50,080 nucleotides of DNA from Thiomargarita sp. (lineage in GTDB: Bacteria; Pseudomonadota; Gammaproteobacteria; Beggiatoales; Beggiatoaceae), in NCBI GenBank assembly GCA_020718845.1, contig DYRG01000014.1:1-50080 (forward strand), given 5' to 3'. The position numbers were made by a program, and so were the translations under genes. Shown piece after piece: positions 43,263 to 50,080 of this stretch (position 1 is the stretch's first letter; the number at the start of each line of letters is the position of its first letter). Below the pieces are notes generated by a model, which ran no database searches, was not told the origin of the DNA, and worked only from the letters and a program-made list of their open reading frames with translations.

Positions 43263-44735
43263 TTAAAGAATGTCTTTTTGAACAGTATGGGTTTCCGCGC
43301 TTTTGAGAACGTCCATAGTATTAGTTGGAAATAGCAATCTTTTTCCTTCAAATATTTCTTCAACAGAAATCACTTGGATTTTTGGATAATCATTACCGAT
43401 AAATTTGTTTTGATAATGTCCGTATTGCTTGCAATCTTTCACTAAATTAGGCATCGGATATAAAATGAGCAAAATGCCACACGCTGCTTTCTCACGTTCT
43501 ACCGTTCCGTTTAATTCTCTAATTACGGCTGGCGTTAAAATTTCATTAGACTTTACACTAAATAAAACTTCTCTATTTTCTAATTCTCCGTTCTCATTAC
43601 GATCAACAATATAAGCAATGCCATCAATGCCTTTATCGCCGCCTTTTTTCTCATTGATAATTGCTCTGTTTTTGGAATATGTTAAAACGATCCATTTCTC
43701 AAATTCTTTGCGGGTTCGATCATCTTTTTTATTCGCTAAAGCAACCGCACTTTCAAAATCTTTGGGTACGCCATTGATTTCAATATTTTCAAGCGCCTTT
43801 TCTTTTTGATCTTCTAATCTCTTTAAAATTAATGAAATAGATTGATAAGTTATATCAATTCCAATCCAATTTCTTTGAAGTTTCTCAGCAACCGCAACCG
43901 TCGTTCCACACCCACAATACGCATCTAAAACAACGTCGCCTTCATTTGAACTTGTTCTAATAATTCTTTCCAAAAGTGCTTCAGGTTTTTGCGTTGGATA
44001 ACCCAACATTTCTCGACGCAATCTATCGACGGGATAAATATCTGTCCACCAATCTTCCACTTTCTTACCTTGTTTTTCCAAATTTCGAACGTGATCATTT
44101 GTACCTGATTTGCTTTTCCAAGATTGCCCTGTGTTATGTAGACCACTTTTATGAGCAATACGTTGAATATTAAAACAATAATCCTTGCTTTTAACATAAT
44201 AAAATATAACATCGTGTTTTCGAGGAAATTTATTTCTTGCACCACTTGGAGTTGCATAACACCAAGCGATTTCATTTTGAAATTCGCCACCTTTTGAGCA
44301 AAAGATTGCATCTAAAACCAATTTCAAATAATGACTTGCAGTGGGATCACAATGCAAATAAAAACTTCCTGTTTCTTTTAAAACTCGATGAATTTCTGCA
44401 ATGCGCAAGGTCATGCTTACCAAATAAGCTAATAAACTCCCTTTTTCTAAAACTTTCTCTAATCCAGAAATCAAATTAATGCTTTGTCGAGTAAAAACGC
44501 CATTATAATTTTCTTTAATTTCAGCTAATCCTTTAATTGCCTGATCATCCCATTCCCAAGTATCGACAAAAACCTGTGCTTGCGCTTTATCTTCTTTACC
44601 AATGTTGTTATAAATTTGATTGTAATTTCTTTTAGAATTAAACGGAGGATCGATATAACATAAATCGATGCTTTCATCTTTGATGTATTTTCTCAAAACG
44701 TCTAAATTATCACCGTAATAAATCTTGTTTTTCAT
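43263..44735 (-). CDS. DNA methyltransferase (beta class) fused to Mrr-like restriction endonuclease domain
   Basis: 490 residues from the ATG at 44735 (GAAGG 5 bases upstream; the frame is open to 44774). Motif IV DPPF near residue 30 precedes motif I DAYCGCGTTVAVAE (about 275-290), the order of beta-class N6-adenine or N4-cytosine methyltransferases. The last 150 residues carry GGDKGIDGIAYI, then EVLFSVKS and REKAACGILLIL, fitting a PD-(D/E)XK Mrr-like nuclease core with Asp, Glu and Lys present. A single protein could thus modify and cut. This pairing is known in other bacteria. No separate specificity or nuclease gene is adjacent, and the lysine-rich, AT-rich coding suggests acquisition. 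Confidence 0.85.
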   Translation of the reverse strand: MKNKIYYGDNLDVLRKYIKDESIDLCYIDPPFNSKRNYNQIYNNIGKEDKAQAQVFVDTWEWDDQAIKGLAEIKENYNGVFTRQSINLISGLEKVLEKGSLLAYLVSMTLRIAEIHRVLKETGSFYLHCDPTASHYLKLVLDAIFCSKGGEFQNEIAWCYATPSGARNKFPRKHDVIFYYVKSKDYCFNIQRIAHKSGLHNTGQSWKSKSGTNDHVRNLEKQGKKVEDWWTDIYPVDRLRREMLGYPTQKPEALLERIIRTSSNEGDVVLDAYCGCGTTVAVAEKLQRNWIGIDITYQSISLILKRLEDQKEKALENIEINGVPKDFESAVALANKKDDRTRKEFEKWIVLTYSKNRAIINEKKGGDKGIDGIAYIVDRNENGELENREVLFSVKSNEILTPAVIRELNGTVEREKAACGILLILYPMPNLVKDCKQYGHYQNKFIGNDYPKIQVISVEEIFEGKRLLFPTNTMDVLKSAETHTVQKDIL

Positions 44736-45034
44736 TTCAACCTTCTTCAAATGTGAACAACCCATAAGATACAAACTGTATCATTTCTTTAAAAAATGAG
44801 CACAATATAATTGTAGCATACAAAAGAAAAAACCTGCAAATCAGAAATAGACATCAGCGATGCTTCTTCAAACTCGATCTTCTTCTTTTTTCTCTTGTTT
44901 CTTTATTTCACTCAGCTTCTTTTTCATCATAATCAATTTTAGTCTATATCGCATCACTACCTTTTAGAATAATAAAAAATCGGCGAAGATTATTTTTAAT
45001 CCTCACCGATTTATCAATTAAAACAAAGGGTTAT
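44736..45034. promoter_or_regulatory. Intergenic region: leader of the methyltransferase-nuclease gene and upstream DNA
   Basis: No convincing gene. On the minus strand an extended -10, TGC-TACAAT (hexamer 44810-44815), with weak TTGCAG about 18 bases upstream could drive the methyltransferase gene. A perfect palindrome GATACA-AAC-TGTATC (44768-44782) lies between that promoter and the start codon. A pyrimidine-rich tract (about 44866-44925) includes a 20-codon lysine/glutamate-rich open frame on the minus strand (44868-44930) with no clear ribosome-binding site, probably not a gene. Confidence 0.45.
44971..45012 (-). terminator. Terminator of the small aromatic secreted protein gene
   Basis: On the minus strand, arms AAATCGG and CCGATTT (45006-45012 and 44977-44983) extend inward with a mostly paired 8-base section and an AAAAA loop, then a TTTTTTATT tail. 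It ends 22 bases after the stop. Confidence 0.82.
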
Positions 45035-45397
45035 TTATCTATGTGGTGCAACAGGTGGGGCTTGGTAGAAATACATCCCGCCGCCCGGATACATCGGATA
45101 ATAAAAATAGTAGCCTTGTGGGTAATGCGACGGCGCGCTCCACGAATAAACTTGGGGAATGTACCCAGCCGCTGGCGGATAAGCCCACATCGAATAACCA
45201 GGAGTCGAATAACTCCAACCCGAAGCACTACCATCTGGCGTAGTCCATGTTTGAACTTGTGGCGGTGCGCTAGGTGGCGTTCCCCATGAATACACTTTTC
45301 CATCACCGGGTGCGCTCCACCCATACATTGCCGCGTGCGCCGCTGGTAATAACGCCATACTCATTAATGCAGTCGTACAAATTTGTTTAAGTAACAT
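45035..45397 (-). CDS. Small secreted Tyr/Trp/Pro-rich protein, function unknown
   Basis: 120 residues. Signal peptide about 1-22 with cleavage after AHA. The mature 98 residues contain about 15 Tyr, 6 Trp and 17 Pro, and no Cys. Trp-centred motifs recur: YGWSAP, YSWGTP, TWTTP, GWSYSTP, MWAYP, YSWSAP. The end is Tyr/Gly/Pro-rich. AAGGA lies 8 bases before the ATG; a promoter lies upstream and a strong terminator downstream, so it is a monocistronic gene. I do not recognise the family. The composition suggests an extracellular or outer-surface structural or carbohydrate-contacting protein, which is only a guess. Confidence 0.72.
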   Translation of the reverse strand: MLLKQICTTALMSMALLPAAHAAMYGWSAPGDGKVYSWGTPPSAPPQVQTWTTPDGSASGWSYSTPGYSMWAYPPAAGYIPQVYSWSAPSHYPQGYYFYYPMYPGGGMYFYQAPPVAPHR

Positions 45398-45439
45398 AAG
45401 TTTTTTCCTTTTGAATTTGTTAAGAAACCTACCTATTTC

Positions 45440-45468
45440 ATTATTGTGCTAAATAATATGATTTGCAA
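45440..45468 (-). promoter_or_regulatory. Promoter of the small aromatic secreted protein gene
   Basis: Minus strand: TTGCAA (45463-45468), 17-base spacer, AATAAT (45440-45445). This gives a leader of about 36 bases to the ATG at 45397. Confidence 0.5.
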
Positions 45469-45595
45469 GTGGTTTTCAAAAACATTTTTAACGCGCTTCC
45501 CCGATCAATAGCATTCAAAAATAAGAGATGATTTTTATTAGTTTCTCTAACTTAGGTCTTTTTTGGGAAGTTTTTTTTGAGGAATCTTACAAATG

Positions 45596-46873
45596 TTACT
45601 TTTCTAAATTAAGGGCTTTCTCTTGAATTTTTTTAAGTGCATCTTGGATTTCTTTTTCTATTAGATTATGTTTTAATTCTTGTTGCTTAATATATGGCTT
45701 TACTTTTTCAAAAACCTCAATAGCTTCCTTTAAGGTTGGAGTTATGTTTTTTTGAAAATACTCAATATATTCTAACGCGCCATTAACATTAACAATTGCC
45801 GAAGAAGAACGTGGAGAAGTTTTTGTTAGTTGTACTTTAACTTTTTCTAAATTATGCTTAATTCTTTCTACTATTTGAATATGCTGTTTTATACTCTCTA
45901 AATGCTTTTCTGATTGCTCTATTGCATCAAGCACATGATTTTTTTCATTTTTAATATTAAGAAGTTGACTATGTTCTTCAATTTTATTAATCTCAGATAC
46001 AACTTCTGAAATAAGTTTTTTCTTTGCTTCTTGCATATTTGTTGACAGCTTTTTTTCAAATCCTTGGTGAGCTTCATATTCTAAATCCCATACGGCTCTT
46101 TGGATCGTTTTTTCAAGTGGTCTTTGAGTATTTTCTAATTCATCGAGAGGAACTTTTGTTATATTAGAAATATCTTTAATATCTGGATATTCAGATAATA
46201 GATGAAGGATTTCTTTTGATTCTCTTCTGTTTTTTTGTAATTCTTCTACCCATTCTAAAAGTACCTCATTTTTAGGTTTTTGAAACAACAAAGAGAGAAA
46301 ACCTAAACCCATGACTACTAGCAACATTCCTCCCATTATCAATATAGGATAATTATCCGTTTTTTGCACCAAGATAAAAATGTCACTAAAAAAATATAAC
46401 GCAAACAATACCAATAAAATTGTTGCTGTACGAGTTTGTTTTGCAGGTATAAATACAAGAGGAACAATTAAAGCTATAAACGCAACTGAATTAGCTACAT
46501 CATTAGCTAACCAACCTTTTGTTTTTAAAGTAGTTATTATTAAAATAAATGCTGAAAATAACAATAGCATTTCTAAATTTAATCTACTTGGTAATTCACA
46601 TTGGGTGAAACGCTTTGTATGTTCTTTTTTCATTGAAATTTCAGAAAATATTTTATAAGATATATAGAATATTCCAAAGCAACTTAAAACAAAGCCTATA
46701 TAAGGTATAAAATTAAAGAAATTTTCTACATAATTTGATATATCAGTATTTAAAATATATCCGCCTATAAAAACTAGAATAAAAAACAAAAATATTCCTC
46801 CTCCTGCAATCCAAGAGATACTCTCTTCTTGAAGAGAAGGACGGGCGTTAGTTTCTTTTTTTTGCTCAGACAT
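45596..46873 (-). CDS. Unknown membrane protein with six N-terminal helices and coiled-coil C-terminus
   Basis: 425 residues. Six hydrophobic helices lie at about 19-41, 54-76, 98-116, 123-143, 147-168 and 173-196. From about 200 to 425 the chain is charged, Lys/Glu-rich and mostly coiled coil, with no enzymatic motif seen. No ribosome-binding site precedes the ATG. Coding is more AT-rich and rich in Ile/Lys/Asn than most neighbours, and the gene stands alone between unrelated genes, so it may be a recent arrival. I do not recognise the family; a membrane-anchored scaffold or sensor is possible. Confidence 0.7.
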   Translation of the reverse strand: MSEQKKETNARPSLQEESISWIAGGGIFLFFILVFIGGYILNTDISNYVENFFNFIPYIGFVLSCFGIFYISYKIFSEISMKKEHTKRFTQCELPSRLNLEMLLLFSAFILIITTLKTKGWLANDVANSVAFIALIVPLVFIPAKQTRTATILLVLFALYFFSDIFILVQKTDNYPILIMGGMLLVVMGLGFLSLLFQKPKNEVLLEWVEELQKNRRESKEILHLLSEYPDIKDISNITKVPLDELENTQRPLEKTIQRAVWDLEYEAHQGFEKKLSTNMQEAKKKLISEVVSEINKIEEHSQLLNIKNEKNHVLDAIEQSEKHLESIKQHIQIVERIKHNLEKVKVQLTKTSPRSSSAIVNVNGALEYIEYFQKNITPTLKEAIEVFEKVKPYIKQQELKHNLIEKEIQDALKKIQEKALNLEK

Positions 46874-47014
46874 AGTTAGAGTTGTTAAAGTTAAAGAGTT
46901 ATAATGAAATAGAAAATAAATAGAAATCCCAAAATTTCACTCAGATTCCTATAATTTTACCATAAGAACTAAGAAATTATATGTGCAACCATTTAGATAA
47001 AATCTGGTAATGTT

Positions 47015-49423
47015 TTAATTTGGGGTTGCTAAAGTGAGGAATTTTTCGGGAGAAACTCGTTTTGCTGCACCCGTTGGACAGGCTCGAACGCACATTGCGC
47101 CTTTCAAATCTTTGCACATATCGCATTTCACGGCTTTGGTGTTTTTAAAATCTTTTGTTTTATTATTTTCATTTGAAATAGATTTCCCTGGTTCATTTCC
47201 CCAGCCAAAAAATAACCATCGCCACAAATAATTTTTCTTCGGTTTTGAATGCGCCATTTGAATCACGCCGTAAGGACAATTTTTCTCACAATGCCCGCAG
47301 CCAATACAATTATCCGCGATAAAAACTTCTCCATTTTCAGCACGATGGATCGCGTCGGGCGGACAATCTTTCATACAATGTGGGTGTTCACAATGCCGAC
47401 AAGAAGTAGGGACATGAATCGTATTGAAAGTCGGACCCGCTTCTCGATCCAAACGCGACGTGCCATCGTGAACTTCTGCGCACGCCCGCTCGCAATTATC
47501 GCAATGAATACAAAGACTTTCGTCGATCAATAAAACATCCGTCGCTTCGCCCAATCCTTGCGCGACCAAAAACGAAATCAAATTCCCTGTTTGAGGTTGA
47601 TTTTCCATTTGAATTTGACGGGTCAAATCGTGATGAAAACGCGCTTCTAAACGTTGTCGCAAAGTCGTTGATCTTGCTAATAATGCGCTAAATGCTTGAC
47701 TATCAAGGCGAATCGTTTCGGTGGCGACGGCGGCTCGAGCAGAAAAAGCTCTCGGCAAATCACTTAAAAGCGCGGTTTCGCCAATGTAATTTCCCGCAGA
47801 AACATAAGATAAAACAATCTCTTGCCCGCCGATGATTCTCGATAATGTCACCGATCCGCTCCGAATCAAATGCAAACTATCGCCGATGTCGCCTTCTTTG
47901 AAAATAATGCTATTTGCGTCAAAGGCTTGGATTTTGGCAGTGTGGACAATCGCGGCGAGATCGCTGGCGGGAATTTCAGGAGCAAAATGCGCTTGAATCG
48001 CTCTTAAAACAAACATTTGGTCGATGGCGCGCTTCACCGAATCGACCGAGTTGATCAATCTTAACATTGCTCGGCGTGGGGTTTCTAAAAGCACGCATTG
48101 CTGACCCGCGCCCGCATGAACCGTCGCTTGTCGCCGCCGACCCGAGATCAAACTCATTTCTCCAAAAAACTGCCCTTGTCGTAAGGTGATGATTTGACTA
48201 GGATCATCTTTATTAATCGCCACGCGCACTTCGCCCGCAATGATCGAAAAAAAGCTGTCGCTGTAATCGTTGTATCGAAAAATACGTTCGTTTGGAAAGG
48301 GCATTCGCACCGTGCTGTCGAGCAATAATTCCCGCAACTGTAAAACGGTTAAACTGTTAAACAACGGCAACGTAAAACGAATCATGTCCAGCGAATTTTT
48401 AACGGAATGAAACGCGGGTAAGTTCTTGAATTTCTCGTATAAAATCGGTTCATCGGCGGGTGCGACCGCGTGATTTTGAATAAATTCAATCACTTCAAAA
48501 CCTTGATTAACTGCTTGTTTTATAAGCGGATAGCCCGCCAAACTCCCAATAATATACAAACCCGCAACCGTCGTTTCATAAGTCGCACTTAAAATCGGCG
48601 GCGCGGACGGATCGGTGCTTCCAAATCGGACTCCGCATTTTTCCAAAAAATCACGCGGCGGGGTCGCGCCCAATCGAGCAATAATTCGGTCGACAATTAA
48701 ATTCGTTTCTCCCTCAAGCGTTTGTAGAGTGACTTTTAACTGTTTGTTTTTATTAGTAATTTTAATGGGAATCGTGCGATAATAACATTCGATGGTTTCT
48801 TGTTGAATTGCCTTTAAAATCAAATCGTTATTTGCGGGTTTGGCTCGACTAAATTCTTCGCGTCGATTCACCATAATTACTTGATTATTCTCAGAAAGTG
48901 CTAACGCATTTTCAATCGCCGCATCGCCTGCGCCAATTACCAAAATGGTTTCTCGACTGAATTGATTGGGATCGGTTAATTCGTAATGAATATTAGTGGA
49001 AGTTTCTATTATTTTGTCTTCTAATTTGCGTAAATTTCCTTGCATTCCAATCGCGAGAACAATTTGCTCGACTGAAATGATTTCTCCCGATTTCAAATGC
49101 AGATTAAAAGAGAATTTTTGTCCAGTAATTTCAATGAGTTCTGAATTGCAACGTAAATTGATCGGTGTGGATTTGAGGGCTTTGTCCCAGCTTTCTAAAA
49201 CCATTTCACGACTATCGGCTTGAAAGGGCAACGCACTGCGCAACGGTAAAATCGCAGGTTCAGCCATTACCCATTTGTTTTTTTGGTAATGACGAATGGT
49301 TTGTGCGGGTTTGTCGGCGGTTTCTAAAACAATGTGCGACAAACCACTTTTCGCCGCTTGCAATGCCGCACTTAATCCCGCCGGTCCAGCCCCAATAATC
49401 CCAATTTGAAAATCCGCTGCCAT
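47015..49423 (-). CDS. FAD oxidoreductase fused to two cyclic-nucleotide-binding domains and a 4Fe-4S ferredoxin module
   Basis: 802 residues from the ATG at 49423 (GAGGG just upstream; the frame is open to 49501). Residues about 5-320 form a thioredoxin-reductase-like flavoprotein with GAGPAG at 11-16 and a second dinucleotide fold, VIGAGDAAIENAL; no redox CxxC is seen. Two cNMP-binding domains follow (about 365-480 with FGEMSLISGRRRQATV; about 500-610 with IGETALLSDLPRAFSARAAV). Residues 635-790 hold ferredoxin cysteine clusters (CIHCDNCERAC, CRHCEHPHCMKDCP, CIGCGHCEKNCP, CDMCKDLKGAMCVRACP). It likely moves electrons under control of a cyclic nucleotide; the electron donor and acceptor are unknown. 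Confidence 0.88.
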   Translation of the reverse strand: MAADFQIGIIGAGPAGLSAALQAAKSGLSHIVLETADKPAQTIRHYQKNKWVMAEPAILPLRSALPFQADSREMVLESWDKALKSTPINLRCNSELIEITGQKFSFNLHLKSGEIISVEQIVLAIGMQGNLRKLEDKIIETSTNIHYELTDPNQFSRETILVIGAGDAAIENALALSENNQVIMVNRREEFSRAKPANNDLILKAIQQETIECYYRTIPIKITNKNKQLKVTLQTLEGETNLIVDRIIARLGATPPRDFLEKCGVRFGSTDPSAPPILSATYETTVAGLYIIGSLAGYPLIKQAVNQGFEVIEFIQNHAVAPADEPILYEKFKNLPAFHSVKNSLDMIRFTLPLFNSLTVLQLRELLLDSTVRMPFPNERIFRYNDYSDSFFSIIAGEVRVAINKDDPSQIITLRQGQFFGEMSLISGRRRQATVHAGAGQQCVLLETPRRAMLRLINSVDSVKRAIDQMFVLRAIQAHFAPEIPASDLAAIVHTAKIQAFDANSIIFKEGDIGDSLHLIRSGSVTLSRIIGGQEIVLSYVSAGNYIGETALLSDLPRAFSARAAVATETIRLDSQAFSALLARSTTLRQRLEARFHHDLTRQIQMENQPQTGNLISFLVAQGLGEATDVLLIDESLCIHCDNCERACAEVHDGTSRLDREAGPTFNTIHVPTSCRHCEHPHCMKDCPPDAIHRAENGEVFIADNCIGCGHCEKNCPYGVIQMAHSKPKKNYLWRWLFFGWGNEPGKSISNENNKTKDFKNTKAVKCDMCKDLKGAMCVRACPTGAAKRVSPEKFLTLATPN

Positions 49424-49506
49424 GTTGCCCTCAAATAATGCTAACTTTTTCAAATCATAGCATAAATTTTGAGCCTCATTCTCCATCAACATTTTGCGCA
49501 TAAAAC

Positions 49507-49535
49507 TTGCAAAAGAAGTGATTTTTTGTTATATG
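49507..49535 (+). promoter_or_regulatory. Promoter of dksA
   Basis: TTGCAA (49507-49512), 17-base spacer, TATATG (49530-49535), about 45 bases before the GTG start. Confidence 0.45.
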
Positions 49536-49579
49536 TCACAGATTTTTTATTTAACTGGCTTTTTGAGGAGAAATTCACC

Positions 49580-50002
49580 GTGCCTGAACAAACAACTTAC
49601 GGCGTGCCCAGTTACAAAGCCGCCGACGACGAAGAATACATGAATGACGCGCAATTAGAGCATTTTCGCCAGATTTTATCGAATTGGAAAAAACAACTGC
49701 TGGCAGATATGGAGCGCACCGTCCACCATATGCAAGACGAAGCGACTAATTTTCCCGATCCTAATGATCGCGCGACCCAAGAAGAAGGTTTTGCAATCGA
49801 ATTGCGCACGCGAGATCGTGAATTGAAATTGATCCGCAAAATCGACGATTCGCTCAAAAAAATTGACAGCGGTGATTACGGATATTGCGAAGGATGCGGG
49901 ATTGAAATCGGTTTGCGGCGTTTGGAAGCGCGTCCGACCGCCACCAAATGCATCGATTGCAAAACCCTCGACGAACAACGCGAAAAGCAAACAATGGTAT
50001 AA
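49580..50002 (+). CDS. dksA: RNA polymerase-binding transcription factor DksA
   Basis: 140 residues from a GTG at 49580 with GAGGAG 9 bases upstream; an earlier ATG-type frame from 49469 lacks a ribosome-binding site. DksA binds the secondary channel of RNA polymerase and, with ppGpp, reprograms rRNA and biosynthetic promoters. The coiled-coil tip has the [10 protein letters not shown] motif with both acidic residues, and the zinc finger is complete (CEGC...CIDC) in the family-typical [20 protein letters not shown] context. Confidence 0.95.
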   Translation: MPEQTTYGVPSYKAADDEEYMNDAQLEHFRQILSNWKKQLLADMERTVHHMQDEATNFPDPNDRATQEEGFAIELRTRDRELKLIRKIDDSLKKIDSGDYGYCEGCGIEIGLRRLEARPTATKCIDCKTLDEQREKQTMV

Positions 50003-50006
50003 AACA

Positions 50007-50080
50007 ATGATTTACGATGTGGTGATTGTCGGCGGTGGTTTGACGGGTTTAAGCCTTGCGTGGGCGTTGCATCGCCAAAA
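50007..50080 (+). CDS. FAD-dependent oxidoreductase, 3'-truncated by window edge
   Basis: The first 24 codons encode MIYDVVIVGGGLTGLSLAWA, a dinucleotide-binding GxGxxG motif at the N-terminus of FAD-dependent oxidoreductases such as UbiH-type monooxygenases or amine/protoporphyrinogen oxidases. The ATG is four bases after the dksA stop. Too short to name further. Confidence 0.7.
   Translation, partial: MIYDVVIVGGGLTGLSLAWALHRQ

Noticed and set aside
44868-44930. 20-codon Lys/Glu-rich minus-strand frame
   Set aside because: Too short, low complexity, no convincing ribosome-binding site; kept only as a note on the intergenic region.
45031-45324. 97-codon frame overlapping the small secreted protein gene, plus two plus-strand frames
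   Set aside because: The frame at 45035-45397 has a signal peptide, ribosome-binding site, promoter and terminator; the others are by-products of its biased composition.
47249-47533. 94-codon plus-strand frame opposite the ferredoxin module
   Set aside because: Antisense to well-conserved cysteine clusters of the oxidoreductase; no supporting signals.
1-50080. tRNA, rRNA, insertion sequences and phage genes
   Set aside because: No cloverleaf arms, rRNA-like segments, transposase or integrase motifs were recognised by reading; a dedicated tRNA/IS scan would be needed to exclude small ones.

Overview
The window comes from a Gammaproteobacterium with an AT-rich genome. This rests on gene content and order: pilB-pilC-pilD-coaE-zapD in one run, a Pseudomonas-type Pil-Chp chemosensory cluster, lysM-dprA-smg-topA, bioH-bioC and a DksA of the canonical type. 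The density of large signalling proteins, acidic repeats, a NACHT-HEAT protein and a heme d1 gene would fit the filamentous sulfur bacteria (Beggiatoa/Thioploca group). That placement is an inference from style, not proven by any marker here.

Layout. 1-1887: 3' part of trpE, then trpG. 1921-7389: type IV pilus motor ATPase (pilB), platform protein (pilC) and prepilin peptidase (pilD), followed by coaE and zapD, tightly packed; there is no pilin gene here. 7471-8704: two response regulators, the first carrying a degenerate receiver domain in front of the real one, closed by a strong terminator. 8900-22112: the second half of the Pil-Chp system: a substrate-binding lipoprotein, a PilI-type CheW, the PilJ receptor, a 2432-residue ChpA/PilL hybrid kinase with five degenerate Hpt-like modules and a long acidic tandem-repeat linker, two further CheW-like proteins and a small two-helix membrane protein that looks like the front end of a histidine kinase. 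22330-25236: a NACHT NTPase with about 13 HEAT repeats.

25348-37899 is mostly on the minus strand: a GNAT-nitrilase fusion; the block lysM-dprA-smg-topA; nirJ (heme d1 synthesis) with an FNR/ANR-type box upstream; and a patatin-like phospholipase joined to an outer-membrane barrel. A CBS-domain protein (plus strand) and an ankyrin-repeat protein follow. 37909-41217 is a membrane hybrid kinase ending in a class III nucleotide cyclase domain.

41293-43262 holds a VanZ-like protein, bioH and bioC. 43263-44735 is a DNA methyltransferase fused to an Mrr-like nuclease domain, end to end with bioC. Then come a small secreted Tyr/Trp/Pro-rich protein, an unknown six-helix membrane protein with a coiled-coil tail, and a FAD oxidoreductase fused to two cyclic-nucleotide-binding domains and a ferredoxin module. 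dksA and the first 74 bases of a FAD-dependent oxidoreductase close the window.

Themes: surface motility controlled by an enlarged Pil-Chp pathway; possible cAMP signalling linking the cyclase at 37909-41217 and the cNMP-binding oxidoreductase at 47015-49423; and two candidate defence or self/non-self genes (NACHT-HEAT, methyltransferase-nuclease). The points most worth following up are the lipoprotein inside the Chp cluster, the repeat architecture of ChpA, the NACHT-HEAT protein next to it, and the small aromatic secreted protein.
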